DNA of 57,657 nt from a virus. The number at the start of each line of letters is the position of its first letter. The stretch's first letter is position 1. Made by a program: the position numbers and the translations under genes. Under the pieces are notes generated by a model. The model ran no database searches, had not been told where the DNA came from, and was given only the letters and a program-made list of their open reading frames with translations. Below, one piece after another: positions 31,958 through 40,122 of the stretch. The stretch spans positions 1 through 57,657 of the IMG/VR virus record IMGVR_UViG_3300003332_000022; one strand, written 5' to 3'.

Positions 31958-33251
31958 TTTACCAACATATCAAACAATAGTAGATAGGAACAGATCTGAT
32001 TTAAAAAGATTTTTAGAAGATCTTGATCCAACTATTTATGCTTCATTGATAAGAGCAATTGTCGATTCAAATTCAGGAAGGCATTATGATAGCACTTTAT
32101 CAATTAATCAATTAGCCAAAGAATTATTTCCAGATACTGCTAGTCTTGATTATTTAACTCGCTGGGCAGCATATGAAGGATTGACTCCATTTTCAGAAGA
32201 ACAATCAGAAGGTTATTATGTTGCAACTGGTACAGCAGGGTCAATTATTCCTGCTGGTAGAAAAGTGTCCACTCAAGATGGTAATAATTACAATGTTAAT
32301 TTAGCGGCAACGATAGCAAATAATAGCATAAGCATAACTTCTTTAACAAGAGTTGGATCTATTGTAACTGCTGTAACAAGTGAGCCTCATAAATTTGCTT
32401 CGAATATGGAAGTGAATATAACTGGGGCTACACCAATAGACTATAATGGAACATATACTATTATAGCTACTGCTGAAAATGAGTTTACTTACACAATATC
32501 TGCTACCCCTACAACTCCCGCTACTGGAACAATATTAGCTGATGCAGATTGTGCGTATGTATATATCACTTCTGATGAATCAGGACAAGTTCAAAATTTA
32601 GATTCAGGTGCTCAACTAGACCTTACTACGTTGGAGGCTGGAGTTGATCAAACAGGATATGTAGCAGTATTAGGAGTACTTGGAGGCAGGGATACTGAAA
32701 CAAAAGCAAGTTTGTTAAATAGGACAGTTCAAAGTAGAGCAAATCCAGTAGCTAACTTTAATGTATCAGCAATAACACTAGCGGCACTTAGCATTCAAGG
32801 AGTTACTAGAGTAAAAGTAAAACGGATAACTCCTGATATTGGCGATGTTACAATTTTATTTGTAAGAGATGGAGATGCTAACATAATTCCTTCTGTGTCT
32901 GAGGCGGCAGAAGTAAAAGCGGCAATTGTAGATATTATGCCTGCTAATAGTTCTGAAAGTGATATCCATGTTCCTACTGTAACTGCTGTAGAAACTAATT
33001 ATGATTTTCTTGTTATCTCTCCATCTACTGTGACAATGAGAGCTGCAATTGAAGCCAATATAAAAGCATTTTATCAAGATGAAGTGGATTTTGAAACTAG
33101 CATATCAGAAGATCAATACCGAGCAGCTATTATTGACACAATTGATCCAGATACGGGAGAAAAATTGAGTTCTTTTACTTTAAATAATCCAACTACTGAT
33201 ATTACAGTAGGTGATGATTCAATAGGGACTCCAGGTGATATAACATTTTAA
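31947..33251 (+). CDS. Baseplate J-like protein (Mu gp47)
   Basis: 434 aa. LPTYQTIVDRNRSDLKR, LDYLTRWAAYEGLTP and GYYVATGTAGSIIPAG are the Baseplate_J N-terminus, and RVKVKRITPDIGDVTILF with EIKAAIVDIMP-like continuation are the central core. Residues about 130-200 hold an insertion (VTSEPHKFASNMEVNITGA, YNGTYTIIATAENEFTY) of the same AHGLxxGDxVxIxG type as in the protein at 22639. Encodes a wedge arm linking hub to fibres. Confidence 0.88.
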   Translation: MPLNLPTYQTIVDRNRSDLKRFLEDLDPTIYASLIRAIVDSNSGRHYDSTLSINQLAKELFPDTASLDYLTRWAAYEGLTPFSEEQSEGYYVATGTAGSIIPAGRKVSTQDGNNYNVNLAATIANNSISITSLTRVGSIVTAVTSEPHKFASNMEVNITGATPIDYNGTYTIIATAENEFTYTISATPTTPATGTILADADCAYVYITSDESGQVQNLDSGAQLDLTTLEAGVDQTGYVAVLGVLGGRDTETKASLLNRTVQSRANPVANFNVSAITLAALSIQGVTRVKVKRITPDIGDVTILFVRDGDANIIPSVSEAAEVKAAIVDIMPANSSESDIHVPTVTAVETNYDFLVISPSTVTMRAAIEANIKAFYQDEVDFETSISEDQYRAAIIDTIDPDTGEKLSSFTLNNPTTDITVGDDSIGTPGDITF

Positions 33252-33255
33252 TATT

Positions 33256-33882
33256 ATGCCAAATTTATTTGATCCATTATCTGAATCTCTTAATCACCAA
33301 TTGCTAGCTGCCCATAATCCTCCTGGGAAATTTTGGGAAAAGACATTTGATATAGATGATGATTTTGGAAAACTTTTCCTTGGTCTTTCTGTTGAGTTTT
33401 ATAGGTTTCAAGTTCTGGAGAAGAAATTATATGACGAAATGGATATAGAGCAAGCTGATGAATTATTAGTTGATTGGGAAAGATCAGTTGGATTGCCAAA
33501 TTCTTGTTTGGAGACCACTACTGAGTCCATTACAAGAAGAAGAGAACAAGTTTATCAAATGTTCTCAAAATTTCAAGGTGTTCAAAAAACAGAAGATTTT
33601 ATAAGGGTGGCTGCGTTTTTTGGATATGTAATAAGTATTGTACCAGGTGGGGAAGTTGGAGTGTTTCCTCTTCCTATTCCTTTTATGTTTTCTTCAAGTG
33701 GTAAAGCAGCCAAGCATACAATATTTATGGTATTAACTAATATTCCATCAGGGGCGCAATATTTCCCATTGCCTGTTCCAATACCTTTTAGTTCAGGCGG
33801 GGCAACTTTTTTACAGTGTATTTTTAGTCAGCTGGCTCCAGCTAATGTTAAAGTCATAGTTATCAACCAAGGAGATTTATAG
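33256..33882 (+). CDS. Baseplate/tail protein, Mu gp48-like (DUF2313/YmfQ)
   Basis: 208 aa. RSVGLPNSCLETTTESITRR, then VYQMFSKFQGVQKTEDFIRVA and FGYVISIVPGGEVGVFPLPI are the YmfQ/DUF2313 signature. It connects the J-like arm to tail fibres. The final part (FPLPVPIPFSSGG, LQCIFSQLAPANVKV) contains a repeated PFPLPxPxxFSSG motif. Conventional position before the fibre gene. Confidence 0.82.
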   Translation: MPNLFDPLSESLNHQLLAAHNPPGKFWEKTFDIDDDFGKLFLGLSVEFYRFQVLEKKLYDEMDIEQADELLVDWERSVGLPNSCLETTTESITRRREQVYQMFSKFQGVQKTEDFIRVAAFFGYVISIVPGGEVGVFPLPIPFMFSSSGKAAKHTIFMVLTNIPSGAQYFPLPVPIPFSSGGATFLQCIFSQLAPANVKVIVINQGDL

Positions 33883-35325
33883 ATGAGAGATATAACCGAT
33901 AAAATTGATGATGCTGGAAATACACTGCCAGCTGCTCAATTTAATGCGAATTTAAATTCAGAATTAAAAAATGTCGTATCAAGTGCGGACATAACTATGG
34001 ATGCAGATGGTGGCCCTGATACTGGTGGGCTAAATATGCTGGCTCAGTCAATATCAGCATATGCAAACGCTGGTGCATCATATGAAGATTCCGGGGCAGC
34101 AAATTCATATGTATTGTCAATTTCTACCAACTTGAAAACTACAACTAAATATTATGATGGCATGAAAGTTATTTTCAAAGTTGGTAATACCAATACTGGT
34201 GCCTCAACTGTGAACATTTCTTCTCTTGGATCAAAAGATATAACTACATTGGATGGCTCTGATCTTCCAGGAGATAAGTTGATTGCTGATACTTATGCGA
34301 CAATTGTTTATAATCTAACTGATGACCGATTTGAATTTATAGATCCTGCACAAGAAGGTATTACTGGAATATATAGAAATGTCATTATCAATGGGGATAT
34401 GCGAGTTGCTCAAAGAGGAACGAGTTTTGCTGCTGCTACTAACCAATATGTTTTAGACCGTTGGAAATATGTGGGAACTGCTGGAATAGTAACTGTTACT
34501 CAAGATTCAGATATGCCAGCAAATCATCCAGAATTACAAAATTCTCTTAAAGTTGATGTTACAACCCTAGATGCTTCGATTGCAGCTGGTGATTACTCCG
34601 CAATTGACCAAAGGATTGAAGGTTATAATCTTGCACCCTTTGTTGGTAAAGCAACAACTTTAAGCTTTTGGGTTAAATCTTCAAAAACTGGGACTTATTG
34701 TGTTGGATATATTAATGATGGATCTGATAGAAATTATATTTCTGAATACACCATAAATGTAGCAGATACTTGGGAATTTAAAGAGATCCCAGTGACATTT
34801 GATTATTCAGGAGGCACTTGGGATTACACAAATGGAATTGGATTGATAACAAGATTTTCTTTGGCTTGTGGAACCGACTTTCAAGCAGCTAAAGACATTT
34901 GGAATAGCTCAAATGACTGGGCAACATCAAGTCAAGTTAATTTTTTAGATTCAACATCAAACAATTTTTTCCTAACTGGTGTCCAATTGAATCTTGGCAC
35001 AACAGCGTTAGATTTTCAACCTCGGAGTTATGCGGAAGAGTTGGCCTTGTGCTTAAGGTATTACTATGAAAACACAATTACCTTTGGTGAATCTATAACA
35101 GGCATACTTAATGAATATTTCAGAAATTCAATTCTGCATCCTGTAAAAATGAGGACAACCCCTACGTTGGTAGATGAATCAACAACCACCCAAGGAGCAG
35201 CGGTAACAGTAACAACCTATGCACCAGGATCAAATGAAACAAGTGCAAATATTCTGGTAAAAGTCGATGGCGGAGGTGGGTGGTCATCAGGAATTATTAC
35301 TTTTAGTGCAGATTCTGAATTATAA
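33883..35325 (+). CDS. Tail fibre protein
   Basis: 480 aa. The N-terminus [19 protein letters not shown] attaches to the baseplate; [19 protein letters not shown] begins the carbohydrate-binding jelly-roll module that many phage fibres carry, with [19 protein letters not shown] downstream and [16 protein letters not shown] in the core. It should bind the host surface. GGAGATTTATAG precedes ATG. Directly followed by a chaperone-like gene. Confidence 0.78.
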   Translation: MRDITDKIDDAGNTLPAAQFNANLNSELKNVVSSADITMDADGGPDTGGLNMLAQSISAYANAGASYEDSGAANSYVLSISTNLKTTTKYYDGMKVIFKVGNTNTGASTVNISSLGSKDITTLDGSDLPGDKLIADTYATIVYNLTDDRFEFIDPAQEGITGIYRNVIINGDMRVAQRGTSFAAATNQYVLDRWKYVGTAGIVTVTQDSDMPANHPELQNSLKVDVTTLDASIAAGDYSAIDQRIEGYNLAPFVGKATTLSFWVKSSKTGTYCVGYINDGSDRNYISEYTINVADTWEFKEIPVTFDYSGGTWDYTNGIGLITRFSLACGTDFQAAKDIWNSSNDWATSSQVNFLDSTSNNFFLTGVQLNLGTTALDFQPRSYAEELALCLRYYYENTITFGESITGILNEYFRNSILHPVKMRTTPTLVDESTTTQGAAVTVTTYAPGSNETSANILVKVDGGGGWSSGIITFSADSEL

Positions 35326-35335
35326 AAGGAGAGTT

Positions 35336-35662
35336 ATGTATAAAACAACAGGAAGTGGAGTAAAAAGATTATCTGATATGGCAAGCATCCCAAATGACCC
35401 CGCCAACACAGATTGGCAAGAATATCAAAAATGGCTGGCAGAAGGCAACACGCCAGAGCCAGAATTTACACCTGAAGAAATAGCAGCAAATGAAGCTATT
35501 CAATATCAGGCTGATAGGATTAGTGGTACAGAAGATGAACCATTGAAATATGCTTCTCAGACTGAACAGTTGGATATGCAATATTGGGATATAGTGAATA
35601 AAACAAGCAATTGGAAAGCTCATATTGCGGCTGTTAAATTAGCTCATCCAAAGCCTGAGTAA
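35336..35662 (+). CDS. Tail fibre assembly/associated protein, about 108 aa
   Basis: Start ATG 35336 (AAAAGGAG upstream) gives [19 protein letters not shown], with [20 protein letters not shown], a motif repeatedly found in tail fibre assembly proteins, and [10 protein letters not shown]. The final part ([19 protein letters not shown]-like) is helical. A longer frame starting 35267 overlaps the fibre and is not used. Likely a fibre chaperone or adaptor. Confidence 0.7.
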   Translation: MYKTTGSGVKRLSDMASIPNDPANTDWQEYQKWLAEGNTPEPEFTPEEIAANEAIQYQADRISGTEDEPLKYASQTEQLDMQYWDIVNKTSNWKAHIAAVKLAHPKPE

Positions 35663-35664
35663 TT

Positions 35665-36093
35665 ATGACAACTCAAGGAATATCTGCAGGCAATGTTGTC
35701 TGGATTAATTTGATTGATGAACTGAATCTTGAGACAGGCAAAGGATATATTTTACAGAATGTGTCCTTTGTCAGTCATTGGTATTCAGAACAAGAATCTA
35801 TTCCTGTAGATGGTGATCCATATCACATATTCCTTCCAAAAGCACTAAAGAATATTATCCCACAAGCAGGAATTGGCATATGGGTTAAATCTGAAAATAA
35901 TTCAAGTAGAATAACGCTATCAGTTACTGAAGACCGATCAATAGTTGTAACAGAAGATAGTAGGGTAGATAGTCAAATTGCAAAATTATTTTCTCTTCTT
36001 AATAATGCAATTTTACTTCTGAGCAAAATCGAAACTCACCTCAGTTTTGTAACAGAAGAAAACATAAAAGAAAAGGATATAAATGATTATTGA
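35665..36093 (+). CDS. Hypothetical virion-associated protein, 142 aa
   Basis: Starts 2 nt after the fibre chaperone stop. Beta-rich N-terminus (GYILQNVSFVSHWYSEQES), conserved-looking GIGIWVKSENNSSRITLSV, and a C-terminal helix (AKLFSLLNNAILLLSKIETHL) that could be a coiled coil. Its product may be a tail appendage. No family recognised. Confidence 0.6.
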   Translation: MTTQGISAGNVVWINLIDELNLETGKGYILQNVSFVSHWYSEQESIPVDGDPYHIFLPKALKNIIPQAGIGIWVKSENNSSRITLSVTEDRSIVVTEDSRVDSQIAKLFSLLNNAILLLSKIETHLSFVTEENIKEKDINDY

Positions 36094-36634
36094 AGGAAGT
36101 GGAGATGGTGCAAATTTTACTGCTGGAGTAACAGAAGAAAATCGGTTAAAAGCTGAATGTGTTATTATGACAGAAGAGCATTATATTAATGCTGTTAAAG
36201 GCAAATCTTACACTATGCTGGTAAGTGTTACTCCTACTGGCCCTGGAGATTGTTTTTTATATTTGAAAAATAATGATGAAGACCCATTGGTAATTTCAGA
36301 ACTTACTCTATATTGTGCTGCTGATGAGTTTTTCCAATTTAAACTTGGAGATATTGGGATTCCTATTGGCGGAGCAGATGCTGCTCTCACAAATAGAAAT
36401 GCTGGATCTGGTAATGAGGCTGATGTAACAGCTTTATTTGGCGCAGACATTACTGGAATGTCAGGTGGTGGGATTGTTGCTGGTTCATTTGTAAAAGGTG
36501 GAGAGAATAGTCACAAAATTGAACCTAGATCTGGTATTATAATCCCTAAAAATAAAATATTCACAGGTTGGGTAGTTACAGGAACAGCAGCAGTTATAGC
36601 TGGAATGGGTATTTCATTTCATCACGAACATTAA
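36083..36634 (+). CDS. Probable virion structural protein, 183 aa
   Basis: Overlaps the preceding gene by 11 nt. Gly/Ala/Thr-rich beta sequence (GSGDGANFTAGVTEENRL, GIPIGGADAALTNRNAGSGN) with C-terminal FTGWVVTGTAAVIAGMGISF and His-rich end (HHEH). EENRLKAECV and DEDPLVISELTL are typical of short tail-decorating beta-sandwich proteins in fibre clusters. Role inferred from location; no enzymatic motif. Confidence 0.6.
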   Translation: MIIEGSGDGANFTAGVTEENRLKAECVIMTEEHYINAVKGKSYTMLVSVTPTGPGDCFLYLKNNDEDPLVISELTLYCAADEFFQFKLGDIGIPIGGADAALTNRNAGSGNEADVTALFGADITGMSGGGIVAGSFVKGGENSHKIEPRSGIIIPKNKIFTGWVVTGTAAVIAGMGISFHHEH

Positions 36635-36643
36635 AGGTAAGTT

Positions 36644-37747
36644 GTGATTAAAGTTGAAATCAGAGATCCAAAAACAAAAAGGTCAGCAGTAGTAATTAAT
36701 GGCAATGAGGAAATTAATGCCCTTGTTACAGCTACAAGACCATTAAAGACTTTTGTCAATGATCTTAGATATTTTATAAATGAGGATTATGGGGCAGCTA
36801 TGAATCAAGATGCCTCAGTTGGTGGTACACCAGAGAAAGTACATGATGGAACTGATTCAGCTTTATGGAACGCCACTGATATTGTTGGTGGAGGAAGGAC
36901 AACATTTAATTCAGCTGATCAGAACCATACAGCGGCAGGTGCTAAGTCTGTAAAGGTTGATGATGCCCCTGTAGGAGATGTTTTCCAATTTGATAAGGGT
37001 GCTGATTTAGATTGCAATGGGTATGTATCTTTGTCTCTATGGATTTATGTAGACAAAAACTGGAAACTTGGTGACTCAGTATCTATCTATGGTTGGGATA
37101 CTGGAACAGGCTTACAAGTTGGTACTGAAGTATTTTTAGAAGATTATTTTAACTGGGCAAGTTATGATGAGTGGCAGAAAATTAGTATTCCACTAATTGA
37201 TTTTGGAGACTTGTCTGAGTATACTACTTTAGATGCTTTAAGGATAAGGCAAGTAGCAGATGAAGGGAAAGCACCAAAATATTACCTGGATGATATACAA
37301 TTTGAAGAAACGGGTGATCCAATTAAATTTTCTATTAAACCTGAACTTGGTACTTGGCTTCATGTTAGCAGTCTACAGATGCAAATGGCAGATGCTTATA
37401 CAGGAGTATTGGCTGATTCAACTATGCTTAAAATACCCTACAATGGTTTTTTAGGATTGAGTAAATTGATAACTGGAATTCTTTATAAAAGAGAAACTGC
37501 TGGCAAAATAGTAATTACCAATATTCTGAAGCAATTTTTAGATTTTATGGCATTAACAAAAGCCAAAATAACAGGTTCAGGTTCTGATGGAACAAATACT
37601 TGGGTTACTATGGAGACTATCTTTACTGAACCAGTTGTTCTAAAATCTGAAGATGATGATGAAATGTCACTTACTCTCAATGATGACATGAGCGAGTTAT
37701 TAGAATTCAGAGTTGGGGCAGGGTGTAAAATTGAACAGAGATGTTAA
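36644..37747 (+). CDS. Putative carbohydrate-binding tail protein, 367 aa (GTG start)
   Basis: GTG 36644 with AAAGG upstream. N-terminal linker, then a region (residues about 75-225) with AAGAKSVKVDDAPVGDVFQF, GYVSLSLWIYVDKNW and PKYYLDDIQFEETG, the pattern of CBM-like jelly-roll domains that end in a YLDDI strand. The later part is helical then beta, ending in Cys-rich CKIEQRC. May recognise host surface glycans together with the fibre. Confidence 0.6.
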   Translation: MIKVEIRDPKTKRSAVVINGNEEINALVTATRPLKTFVNDLRYFINEDYGAAMNQDASVGGTPEKVHDGTDSALWNATDIVGGGRTTFNSADQNHTAAGAKSVKVDDAPVGDVFQFDKGADLDCNGYVSLSLWIYVDKNWKLGDSVSIYGWDTGTGLQVGTEVFLEDYFNWASYDEWQKISIPLIDFGDLSEYTTLDALRIRQVADEGKAPKYYLDDIQFEETGDPIKFSIKPELGTWLHVSSLQMQMADAYTGVLADSTMLKIPYNGFLGLSKLITGILYKRETAGKIVITNILKQFLDFMALTKAKITGSGSDGTNTWVTMETIFTEPVVLKSEDDDEMSLTLNDDMSELLEFRVGAGCKIEQRC

Positions 37748-37771
37748 TGTTAATTATTTGGGGTTTAAATA

Positions 37772-38050
37772 ATGCAAAATCATAGGCTACCAGATCATTT
37801 GATCCAAAATCACGAACAGCATTTCAGAGATATTTTTTCTAAATTAAATAAATTAATACCTGCTACTACATTAATATCAGCAGCCACGATAATGATAGCT
37901 TTATGGGGGATTTTATTTGGGCTCTTGTATGCTGATATATCTGATGTCAAAAAACAAGCTGCTAAAGATAGAATTGAAGTTGTCAGAGAATTAGGTGAAA
38001 TAAAAACATTAATAGCAGGCTTAAAAAATCCAAAACAAAATCTTAACTAA
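37772..38050 (+). CDS. Single-span membrane protein, second holin candidate
   Basis: 92 aa. N-terminal soluble part (MQNHRLPDHLIQNHEQHF), one hydrophobic span (TTLISAATIMIALWGILFGL), then a charged coiled-coil helix (KKQAAKDRIEVVRELGEI). This layout resembles small phage membrane accessory proteins (XhlA-like but with the span in the middle). It ends the plus-strand operon and overlaps by 8 nt, tail to tail, the resolvase gene on the other strand. Confidence 0.55.
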   Translation: MQNHRLPDHLIQNHEQHFRDIFSKLNKLIPATTLISAATIMIALWGILFGLLYADISDVKKQAAKDRIEVVRELGEIKTLIAGLKNPKQNLN

Positions 38051-38504
38051 CTGCTATCATTAATGCCTCTGCTCTATCCACATCTTTCTTCCGCTTTAAT
38101 TGAGGAAGTAAGTCTGGATACATTTTCAATACAGCCAGCCTAGACATATCCTTTGGCATATTGATCAATCCAAATTTCTTCTTCCACTGGGTTGGCCTAA
38201 CCATCCTTGGTTCATATCCTGATAATCTTATCACATTAAAAGCGGTATAAAAAGCTCCAGCAAAAACCCAAGCTACTGATTTGCCATCAGTAGGCATGAC
38301 TCCAACTATCTCCATCGTTACTGATTCTATTTCATGGGGGCAATTCTTAATTAAATTATACAGTTTTACTGAATCAACCATTCTATGATATTTAGAAGCA
38401 ACAGCCCAAGGTATTTCCATAACTGGCATATCAAATAATTTTATTTTTTTATCACTTACGAAAGCAATTGCCCCATTCAAACCTGGGTCTATTCCAATTT
38501 TCAT
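38043..38504 (-). CDS. RuvC-like Holliday junction resolvase
   Basis: 153 aa. GIDPGLNGAIAFV at the N-terminus carries the first catalytic Asp; MEIVGVMP the second acid; and KKKDVDRAEALMIA the closing Asp pair, the RNase H-fold pattern of RuvC. It resolves four-way junctions made during recombination-dependent replication and clears branched DNA before packaging. AAGGAG upstream of ATG 38504. Convergent overlap with the late operon end. Confidence 0.88.
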   Translation of the reverse strand: MKIGIDPGLNGAIAFVSDKKIKLFDMPVMEIPWAVASKYHRMVDSVKLYNLIKNCPHEIESVTMEIVGVMPTDGKSVAWVFAGAFYTAFNVIRLSGYEPRMVRPTQWKKKFGLINMPKDMSRLAVLKMYPDLLPQLKRKKDVDRAEALMIAVS

Positions 38505-38559
38505 ATTTTCTCCTTAATATCCTTTTTAAATTCTTATATAGTTAAAATACAGATCGTTT

Positions 38560-38640
38560 AAAGGGGGTTAAAAAGCTGATTAAGGGCTTACCCTATATAT
38601 TAGGTAGTCTATAAAGTTAAATCCCTTTAACAGCCTTTTT
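38560..38640. repeat. Intergenic dyad element, copy 3
   Basis: CGTTTAAAGGGGG at about 38563 is followed by CTTACCCTATATATTAGG (imperfect dyad near 38590-38605), then AATCCCTTTAACAGCC and TTTTTATTATAA, nearly as after the element at 26055. On the minus strand TTTAAC-N16-TATATA could be a promoter for the resolvase gene. The gap 38505-38663 has no gene. Confidence 0.5.
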
Positions 38641-38663
38641 ATTATAAGTTACTGAAATTACTA

Positions 38664-39872
38664 CTAATCAAAATTAGGCTCGCTTTTATCTAATCTCCAG
38701 CCTTTAAATCTAGGTTGTCTCATAGAACCAGCTTTTGTTTTTTCTTTGTATTCAAACTCTCCAATTAATCCTGTATAGTGTTCTGGAGCTTCCCAGAATT
38801 TCTTTCTATCTGAATCTGTGAATCCTGTTCCAACTTTTACTTGGTGTCCATCAAAATCTACATATATCCCACCTGCTGAATTTTCATATTTACCTTTCCC
38901 TTCAAATACTCCAGTACAAATACAATCAGCAGTTTTTATAGGAACAAGTCTCCACCAAATTCTTTTATCCTCATATGCTCCATCTCTTGGGCAAGCAACA
39001 ATTCCTTCAAAGCCTTGATCTAAAGCAGATTGATAATACTCCATCAATTCTTCTTCATTGTCGACAACATTTTGCTTTACAATCTGTATTGGGCAATTTG
39101 CTTTGACTGGCAGCAAGTGTTGATTCATTGTCAAATATCTTTCATATTTTCCCCCTCGTAAATCTCCATCGAAAACCATATAAACCGCTTCTGGTACTGG
39201 ATCCAGATTTCTGATTAAACCACTCGCTGAATCAAATATGCTACCTGGAACAACTATCTCGCCATCTACATCAAAAGGAATCTTTTCTAATAATGCTTCG
39301 ATATGATCCATTCCATTTATCTTTTTATATGATCGAGAAAAGATTTCTCCAGATATTGAACGCCCACGTACTCCATCATATTTAATAGAAACCAGAAGTG
39401 GATAAACCGCTTTATTTGGAGGAAACGTTTTACAAAGCGGAATAGCTGGTTTGTCTGTTCCTCCATTTTTAAATGTAGGAATTAGGCCTGGCCAAACTTT
39501 GTTGATAGATCTAATGTGAATACCTAATTTTAAATCTTTATTTATTATTCCTTGAAATAACTTAGACTGATCTTCTGTCAATTGAACTAAATAATCAGAA
39601 ATAGTTTCATTCGCTAAATTACCAGATAAATTTCTTTTTGATAATTCTTCTAGTATGACTTTGGCATTTCCTTCTAAAGAACCATCTTCATTATGGCAAG
39701 TAAAGCCAGTACCACAACCTGTAGAAAGATTAGGAGCTGTTATATAATATTTCTTATGAGGATTATAAGTCCACTCCAAAATTTCTTTCAACTCTGGGCT
39801 TTTTGAAAGCAAAGCAATTTTGGCATTTCCTGAAGCTTTTCTTATCCTATCTAACTTGTTTATTATTTCCAT
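38664..39872 (-). CDS. ATP-dependent DNA ligase
   Basis: 402 aa. The nucleotidyl-lysine motif I is SIKYDGVRGR (KxDGxR); IFSRSYKKIN is motif Ia/III region; FDVDGEIV and QGFEGIVAC follow as motifs III-IIIa and IV; and WWRLVPIKTADC with an OB-fold end (GLIGEFEYKEKT, RQPRFKGWR) completes the enzyme. It seals nicks in lagging-strand synthesis. AAGGAG precedes the ATG. Confidence 0.92.
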   Translation of the reverse strand: MEIINKLDRIRKASGNAKIALLSKSPELKEILEWTYNPHKKYYITAPNLSTGCGTGFTCHNEDGSLEGNAKVILEELSKRNLSGNLANETISDYLVQLTEDQSKLFQGIINKDLKLGIHIRSINKVWPGLIPTFKNGGTDKPAIPLCKTFPPNKAVYPLLVSIKYDGVRGRSISGEIFSRSYKKINGMDHIEALLEKIPFDVDGEIVVPGSIFDSASGLIRNLDPVPEAVYMVFDGDLRGGKYERYLTMNQHLLPVKANCPIQIVKQNVVDNEEELMEYYQSALDQGFEGIVACPRDGAYEDKRIWWRLVPIKTADCICTGVFEGKGKYENSAGGIYVDFDGHQVKVGTGFTDSDRKKFWEAPEHYTGLIGEFEYKEKTKAGSMRQPRFKGWRLDKSEPNFD

Positions 39873-40122
39873 CTATCTCCTTTTTGAAAATAAGTTTAGT
39901 AAATAGTTTACCATTTTCTTTATCAATTTTTGCATCAATAGCATAATCATCTAAAACTGGATACCTCCTACCAAATTTCTTGAATGTTGAATCTAATGTA
40001 CTCATTACTCTTTTATAATACAACTTACCCATTGGTAGCTTTTTTAATTTTCTTTTGAACTCTTCTTCTATCTCAGCATATATACTGGTTACTGATTTTT
40101 CAATTTTTGGTTTTCTGCCCAT
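39847..40122 (-). CDS. Hypothetical protein, 91 aa
   Basis: ATG 40122 is better spaced (GAGG 4 nt upstream) than ATG 40125. A basic N-terminus (GRKPKIEKSV), a helical middle (EIEEEFKRKLKKLPMGK) and C-terminal strands (DYAIDAKIDKENGKLFTKLIF). It lies between polymerase and ligase, overlapping both, so may be a replication accessory. No known family. Confidence 0.6.
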   Translation of the reverse strand: MGRKPKIEKSVTSIYAEIEEEFKRKLKKLPMGKLYYKRVMSTLDSTFKKFGRRYPVLDDYAIDAKIDKENGKLFTKLIFKKEIDGNNKQVR

